From contig NZ_LDPO01000005.1 of NCBI RefSeq assembly GCF_001021505.1, positions 185,611 to 249,610 of the forward strand: 64,000 nt of DNA, given 5' to 3'. Every line of letters begins with the position of its first letter. Within the stretch, counting starts at the first letter, position 1. Made by a program: the position numbers and the translations under genes. Source of the stretch: Mycolicibacter heraklionensis (GTDB lineage Bacteria > Actinomycetota > Actinomycetes > Mycobacteriales > Mycobacteriaceae). Positions 60,880 to 64,000 of this stretch are shown one piece after another. A model generated the notes under the pieces. The model searched no databases and was not told the origin of the DNA. It was given only the letters and a program-made list of their open reading frames with translations.

Positions 60880-60996
60880 CAAGCGAGAACGCCGCCCCGT
60901 GCGCCGACTGCGGCGTGCGGGGCGGCGGCGCGCTCGGGGTGGGGCGGGGCGGGCTGTGGTGGTGGGGCCATTCGGTGCGGTAGCCGCTGCGGCGAG

Positions 60997-61011
60997 GTTT
61001 ACAACGTAAAC
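60997..61011. promoter_or_regulatory. Palindrome site C (GTTTAC-AAC-GTAAAC)
   Basis: Perfect 6-bp arms, 23 bp upstream of the STAS gene start. Its GTTT plus a GCGTAC at 61018-61023 (17-bp spacer) forms a second SigF-like promoter, weaker than that of csbD. Confidence 0.65.
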
Positions 61012-61033
61012 CAACCGGCGTACCTTCGACCGC

Positions 61034-61576
61034 ATGCTGTTCGGTTTACGGCGTAAACTCACCCGTTTCGCGGTTCGGCGCCGCGCCGGGACCGATTCGG
61101 AGTGGGCGGAAGCGGCTCGGATCACCGCGATGACGGCCGGTCGCTTTACTGCCGAGCATTGCGCGGACGAGGCGTTCGCCCCGGAGGGCCCTGCGGAAGA
61201 CGAGTTGCACGTCCTTATGGAGCGTCGCGGCTCCGCACTGCTGGTCCACGCGGGTGGCAGCGTCGATGCGTCCAACGTCGCCGTCTGGCGCCGCCTGATC
61301 GGCGAGGCCGCCGAGGTGGCGACAGCTCCCGGACCGCTGATCATCGATACCAGCGGACTCGAGTTCATGGCAATCTGCGCATTTGCGGTGCTGGTCGAGG
61401 AATCGGCCGGCTGCCGACGACGCGGCATCAGGCTCTGCCTGGTCAGCGGCCAGCGCATCGCCGCCCGAGTGGTGGATGCGGTGGGTATCGATGCCGCATT
61501 GTCGTTCGCTGCGACGGTCGACGACATCCTCGGCGCCGCACCGCGTGACGATCCCGGCTCGGTCCGGGACGGCTGA
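61034..61576 (+). CDS. STAS-domain protein (anti-sigma factor antagonist-like)
   Basis: 180 residues. Basic N terminus, then a STAS fold from about residue 58: LLVHAGGSVDASNVAVWRRL, PLIIDTSGLEFMAICAFAVL (the Thr/Ser pair of SpoIIAA-type antagonists is in DTSG), CLVSGQRIAARVVDAVG. Likely acts in a SigF/B partner-switching network, consistent with its SigF-like promoter. Operator D lies inside codons 4-9, so translation could also begin further in, for example at the ATG at 61130. Confidence 0.82.
   Translation: MLFGLRRKLTRFAVRRRAGTDSEWAEAARITAMTAGRFTAEHCADEAFAPEGPAEDELHVLMERRGSALLVHAGGSVDASNVAVWRRLIGEAAEVATAPGPLIIDTSGLEFMAICAFAVLVEESAGCRRRGIRLCLVSGQRIAARVVDAVGIDAALSFAATVDDILGAAPRDDPGSVRDG
61044..61058. 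promoter_or_regulatory. Palindrome site D (GTTTAC-GGC-GTAAAC) within the STAS coding start
   Basis: Perfect arms located 10-24 bases after the STAS ATG. With site C, 47 bp apart centre to centre, it could support looping or cooperative repression. Confidence 0.6.
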
Positions 61577-61592
61577 ACGGTGACGGCCCCGG

Positions 61593-62090
61593 TCAGTGGG
61601 CCTGAAGGTCGGCGGTGATCGCGCCGGTCAATCGGATCAGATCCGCGGGTGCCACCGCCACGTCCCAGCCGCGTTGCCCAGCGCTGCACAACACCCGGTC
61701 GAGGCCCAGCGCCGAGGCGTCCACCACCGTCGGCAATGCTTTGCGCTGCCCGAACGGCGAGATCCCGCCCAGCACGTAGCCGGTCGCCCGCTGCGCCGCC
61801 GCCGGGTCGGCCATGGCGGCCTTGGGCACTTCCAGCGCAGCGGCGACCGCCTTCAGCGACAGCTTCGCCGGCACCGGCAGCACCGCGACCGCCAGCCCGT
61901 GCGGGACAGCGACCACCAGCGTCTTGAAGATCTGCTCGGGCCGCACACCGTCCGGACCCGCGGCGGCAAGCTGCGCAACGGCTTCGGCTCCGAAGCCGCG
62001 CCGGTCCGGCTCGTGCCGGTAACGCAGCACCTCATGGGGCACCTGCGCCGCGATCAGGGCCGCGATAGCTCGGGTTGCCGCGCGACTCAC
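61593..62090 (-). CDS. ybaK: Cys-tRNA(Pro) deacylase, YbaK/EbsC family
   Basis: 165 residues. Trans-editing factor that hydrolyses Cys-tRNAPro. The INS-type core is seen in EQIFKTLVV (catalytic Lys), GYVLGGISPFGQRK and the C-terminal AGQRGWDVAVAPADLIRL. Equivalent to the Rv3224A/B fragments of M. tuberculosis, here intact. Convergent with the STAS gene. Confidence 0.94.
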   Translation of the reverse strand: MSRAATRAIAALIAAQVPHEVLRYRHEPDRRGFGAEAVAQLAAAGPDGVRPEQIFKTLVVAVPHGLAVAVLPVPAKLSLKAVAAALEVPKAAMADPAAAQRATGYVLGGISPFGQRKALPTVVDASALGLDRVLCSAGQRGWDVAVAPADLIRLTGAITADLQAH

Positions 62091-62108
62091 CGCGCCAGGA
62101 TACGGACC

Positions 62109-62135
62109 GGAAATAGCGCCATGGCCGACGCTGTT
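62109..62135 (+). promoter_or_regulatory. Candidate SigH-type promoter of sigH
   Basis: GGAAAT (62109-62114) and TGTT (62132-62135) resemble the GGAAY / SGTT boxes of ECF/SigH promoters with a spacing near 17. Autoregulation of sigH is known in mycobacteria. The -10 is only a partial match. Confidence 0.35.
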
Positions 62136-62206
62136 GAGTAAGGCAGTTCGTGTGGCCGCTGCGCCACGCCCTCGATCACGGCCCTAGGATCGGAAAGGAG
62201 TCGCCG

Positions 62207-62962
62207 ATGTCAACGGCGATCGGTCTGCTGGAACGCGAGCTATCGGCTGGGCTGGTTGTGGGCACCGCGACAGAAGGGACAGCGGCGATCGAGATGGCTG
62301 ACGGCGTGAGTGCGTCCGGTACCGAAACCGAAGCATCGACGGAGACAACGGCCCCGGTGCGTTCCGATGAGACCGACGAGCAGCTGACCGCACGGTTCGA
62401 ACGCGACGCGATCCCCATGCTCGATCAGCTCTACGGCGGCGCGCTGCGCATGACGCGCAATCCCGCCGACGCCGAGGACCTGCTGCAGGAGACCATGGTC
62501 AAGGCCTACGCGGGGTTCCGCTCGTTTCGGGAGGGCACCAACCTCAAGGCGTGGCTATACCGCATCCTGACCAACACCTACATCAACAGCTACCGCAAGA
62601 AGCAGCGCACGCCCGCCGAATACCCGACCGACGAGATCACCGACTGGCAGCTGGCGGCCACCGCCGAACACTCCTCGACGGGTCTGCGCTCGGCGGAGGT
62701 GGAGGCATTGGAGACGCTGCCCGACACCGAGATCAAAGAGGCACTGCAGCAGCTTCCCGAAGAGTTCCGGATGGCGGTCTACTACGCCGACGTCGAAGGA
62801 TTCCCGTACAAGGAGATCGCCGAGATCATGGATACGCCGATCGGCACGGTGATGTCGCGTCTGCACCGCGGCAGACGACAGTTGCGCAGTCTGCTGGCCG
62901 ATGTGGCCCGCGACCGTGGATTCATCCGCGACGGCCAGGCTCCCGAGGAGGTGTCGTCGTGA
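62207..62962 (+). CDS. sigH: ECF sigma factor SigH
   Basis: Oxidative- and heat-stress sigma factor. Region 2 ([37 protein letters not shown]) and region 4 ([39 protein letters not shown]) match SigH. The ATG at 62207 has AAAGGAG six bases upstream, giving 251 residues. The ATG at 62294 aligns with the annotated M. tuberculosis N terminus (MAD...), so a 222-residue form is possible. The stop overlaps the rshA start. Confidence 0.93.
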   Translation: MSTAIGLLERELSAGLVVGTATEGTAAIEMADGVSASGTETEASTETTAPVRSDETDEQLTARFERDAIPMLDQLYGGALRMTRNPADAEDLLQETMVKAYAGFRSFREGTNLKAWLYRILTNTYINSYRKKQRTPAEYPTDEITDWQLAATAEHSSTGLRSAEVEALETLPDTEIKEALQQLPEEFRMAVYYADVEGFPYKEIAEIMDTPIGTVMSRLHRGRRQLRSLLADVARDRGFIRDGQAPEEVSS

Positions 62963-63267
62963 CCGAGCACCCGCGGGACTGCAATACGCCGCCGGCAGCC
63001 GGCGAAACCCACACCGATTGTTCCGAGGTGATCGCCGAAGTATGGACGTTGCTGGACGGCGAATGCACGGCCGAGACCAAGGCCAAACTGCGCCGGCACC
63101 TCGAGGAATGCCCGGGATGTCTGCGGCACTACGGTGTCGAGGAACGGATCAAGACGCTGATCGCCCGCAAATGCAGTGGCGACAAGGCTCCGTCACGTCT
63201 CTATGAACGGGTGCGGCTAGAGATCAGCCGGACCACGATCGTCCGGACGTTCCCCGCGGGGGACTAG
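62959..63267 (+). CDS. rshA: Anti-sigma factor RshA
   Basis: Redox-sensitive zinc anti-sigma factor for SigH. 102 residues with the ZAS motif H47-x3-C51-x2-C54 (HLEECPGC) and Cys21. Oxidation releases zinc and SigH. GTG start overlaps the sigH stop. Followed by an intrinsic terminator. Confidence 0.94.
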   Translation: MTEHPRDCNTPPAAGETHTDCSEVIAEVWTLLDGECTAETKAKLRRHLEECPGCLRHYGVEERIKTLIARKCSGDKAPSRLYERVRLEISRTTIVRTFPAGD

Positions 63268-63283
63268 GCCAAGTTGCGTGAGA

Positions 63284-63318
63284 AAAACCGCCCGGGCTCG
63301 ATGAGCCTGGGCGGTTTT
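63284..63318 (+). terminator. Intrinsic terminator after rshA
   Basis: AAAACCGCCCGGGCT pairs with AGCCTGGGCGGTTTT (one G-U pair) around a five-base loop, followed by T. Canonical rho-independent form, also readable on the opposite strand toward bL37's end. Confidence 0.88.
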
Positions 63319-63393
63319 GTCGGTAAGCCTCATGCCTCGCGGACGCAGCCTGCCGTCGTCGAGCCGAGGTCGGGTCAGGTTGGCCGGCGAGGT

Positions 63394-63483
63394 TTATACG
63401 GACTTCGAGCCGCAGTTGGGTCGCTTGCCGTGGTTGGCTTTGCTGTGCTTACGATCGCGCTTCTTGCGGCCTCGCTTGGCCAT
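63394..63483 (-). CDS. Small 50S ribosomal protein bL37
   Basis: 29 residues: starts MAKRGRKKRDRKHSKANHGK and ends RPNCGSKSV. The first 23 match the mycobacterial-specific bL37, which sits in the large subunit near the peptidyl-transferase region. As I recall, M. smegmatis bL37 is 24 residues, so this one appears extended by about five residues and carries a Cys. AGGAGGA lies six bases before the ATG, supporting real translation. Confidence 0.88.
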   Translation of the reverse strand: MAKRGRKKRDRKHSKANHGKRPNCGSKSV

Positions 63484-63600
63484 GGTGGCTCCTCCTAGCA
63501 GACATTCCGGCTGATCAGTCTCTCACACGACGGGGTGTGGCAATAATCGCGCGGATGACCGGTCTGGGCGGGCCGCAAAATCACGGTCGACTATCCTTAT

Positions 63601-63630
63601 TTTCGGACTTCTGATTCCTTCTTCGGACTT
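63601..63630. repeat. Direct repeat TTCGGACTTC
   Basis: Two identical 10-mers at 63601-63610 and 63621-63630 (20-bp period) between bL37 and the Pro-rich gene. Function unknown. Confidence 0.5.
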
Positions 63631-63642
63631 CAATCCGGCCGC

Positions 63643-63672
63643 GGCCGGCCGTCGGGCGAATCCGACGGCCGG
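63643..63672. terminator. Strong G/C hairpin downstream of the Pro-rich gene
   Basis: Perfect 12-bp arms GCCGGCCGTCGG (63643-63654) and CCGACGGCCGGC (63661-63672), loop GCGAAT, 12 bp past the minus-strand stop. No U-tract. Confidence 0.6.
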
Positions 63673-63684
63673 CGCGCCGCCGCC

Positions 63685-64000
63685 TCAGTGCACGGAGAAG
63701 GTCCGTGCGCCCGCGAGAGTCTGCGGTACCAGCGCCGGCGGGGTCGGCGGGGCCGGCGGGGTCTCGAGCGCGGGCGTCCCCGCCATGGGGGTACCGGGCG
63801 GAGTCAGCGAACTGACGTCGGTCGGCATGATCGAACCCACCCCGGGCACCACGCGGTTGAGCATGCCGTTGAGCACCTGCAGGAAGGAGTTCGCGGCGTT
63901 CACGCCCGCCGCTGAGCTTCCTGCGGCCGGTCCGGGCATGCCCAGCGGGCTGGGGGTGCCCAGCGGGCTGGGCACGCCGAGTGGGCTGGGGGTACCGAGG
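63685..64000 (-). CDS. Pro-rich protein, C-terminal part (5' end outside window)
   Basis: Open to the window edge on the minus strand. At least 104 residues. The N-terminal visible part is a tandem (G-T/V/M-P-S-P-L) repeat, followed by AANSFLQVLNGMLNRVVPGV and a Pro/Thr-rich stretch, ending GARTFSVH. No family recognised. Low-complexity repeats suggest an extracellular or surface-exposed region. Confidence 0.55.
   Translation of the reverse strand, partial: LGTPSPLGVPSPLGTPSPLGMPGPAAGSSAAGVNAANSFLQVLNGMLNRVVPGVGSIMPTDVSSLTPPGTPMAGTPALETPPAPPTPPALVPQTLAGARTFSVH
63930..64000 (-). repeat. Tandem GTPSPL-coding repeat at the window edge
   Basis: Repeats of an 18-base unit (GGCACCCCCAGCCCGCTG-like) encode Gly-x-Pro-Ser-Pro-Leu. 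At least four units are visible and the array continues outside. Confidence 0.65.

Noticed and set aside
63274..63498. Plus-strand small frames across 63.3-63.5 kb
   Set aside because: They overlap the rshA terminator and are antisense to bL37, which has a ribosome site and clear homology.

Overview
The window is GC-rich chromosomal DNA from a mycobacterium (Mycobacterium sensu lato). Diagnostic content includes mtrA-mtrB-lpqB, secA1, sigH-rshA, a PE/PPE locus, the mycobacterial short ribosomal protein bL37 and desA3 with its reductase. From memory, the backbone follows the M. tuberculosis Rv3257c-Rv3221A block: manB, TobH, manA / alkB, TetR, ahcY, tmk, mtrAB, lpqB / comF-like, hpf, secA1 / tgs3, ppk2, Rv3231c-like, reductase, desA3 / rsgA, aroA / SRAP, Rv3224-like SDR, ybaK, sigH, rshA. 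Accessory genes are inserted into this frame. I cannot name the species; intact accessory loci such as a quinol NO reductase and an alicyclic-acid operon suggest an environmental or opportunistic species rather than the M. tuberculosis complex.

1-5.0 kb is one tightly packed + strand operon: manB (3' part), TobH, manA, a CDF metal transporter, and last a stand-alone homologue of the CRISPR type I-G (I-U) backbone protein Csb1/Cas7, with no other cas gene or array in view. 5.0-7.9 kb (- strand) holds an adenylate cyclase, an alpha/beta hydrolase and a hotdog thioesterase. 8.0-10.0 kb is the alkane hydroxylase locus; its rubredoxin has collapsed to a 25-codon remnant. 10.0-16.4 kb is ahcY, a strong terminator, then tmk, mtrA, mtrB and lpqB.

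16.4-27.0 kb reads as a dormancy/NO island between lpqB and the comF-like gene: WS/DGAT, an Acg-type nitroreductase, a DevS/DevR (DosS/DosR) pair with heme-ligand residues conserved, an SDR, a slipin, a Cys-motif membrane protein, a quinol NO reductase and a carboxymuconolactone decarboxylase-like gene. DosR-box-like sequences lie in three of its intergenic regions.

27.1-41.6 kb carries the comF-like gene, hpf, secA1, an Rv3235-like protein, tgs3-like, ppk2, an Rv3231c-like gene, the reductase/desA3 pair (each preceded by the same palindromic operator motif), rsgA-aroA and an inserted receptor-type Ser/Thr kinase. 41.7-55.3 kb is surface/PE-PPE rich: two tandem secreted PE-PPE-domain hydrolases, a PE-PPE-PPE set, an LLM flavoprotein, a methyltransferase, SRAP, two PPE-SVP proteins ending in SHOCT-like motifs, and a two-component system.

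55.2-64.0 kb has an Rv3224-like SDR, a TetR / acyl-CoA dehydrogenase / BadH-like / BadI-like operon (predicted alicyclic ring cleavage), and a second TetR gene surrounded by four copies of the palindrome GTTTAC-N3-GTAAAC. Two of these overlap SigF-like promoters of a CsbD gene and a STAS gene. Then come ybaK, sigH-rshA, bL37 and the 3' part of a Pro-rich gene that runs off the window.
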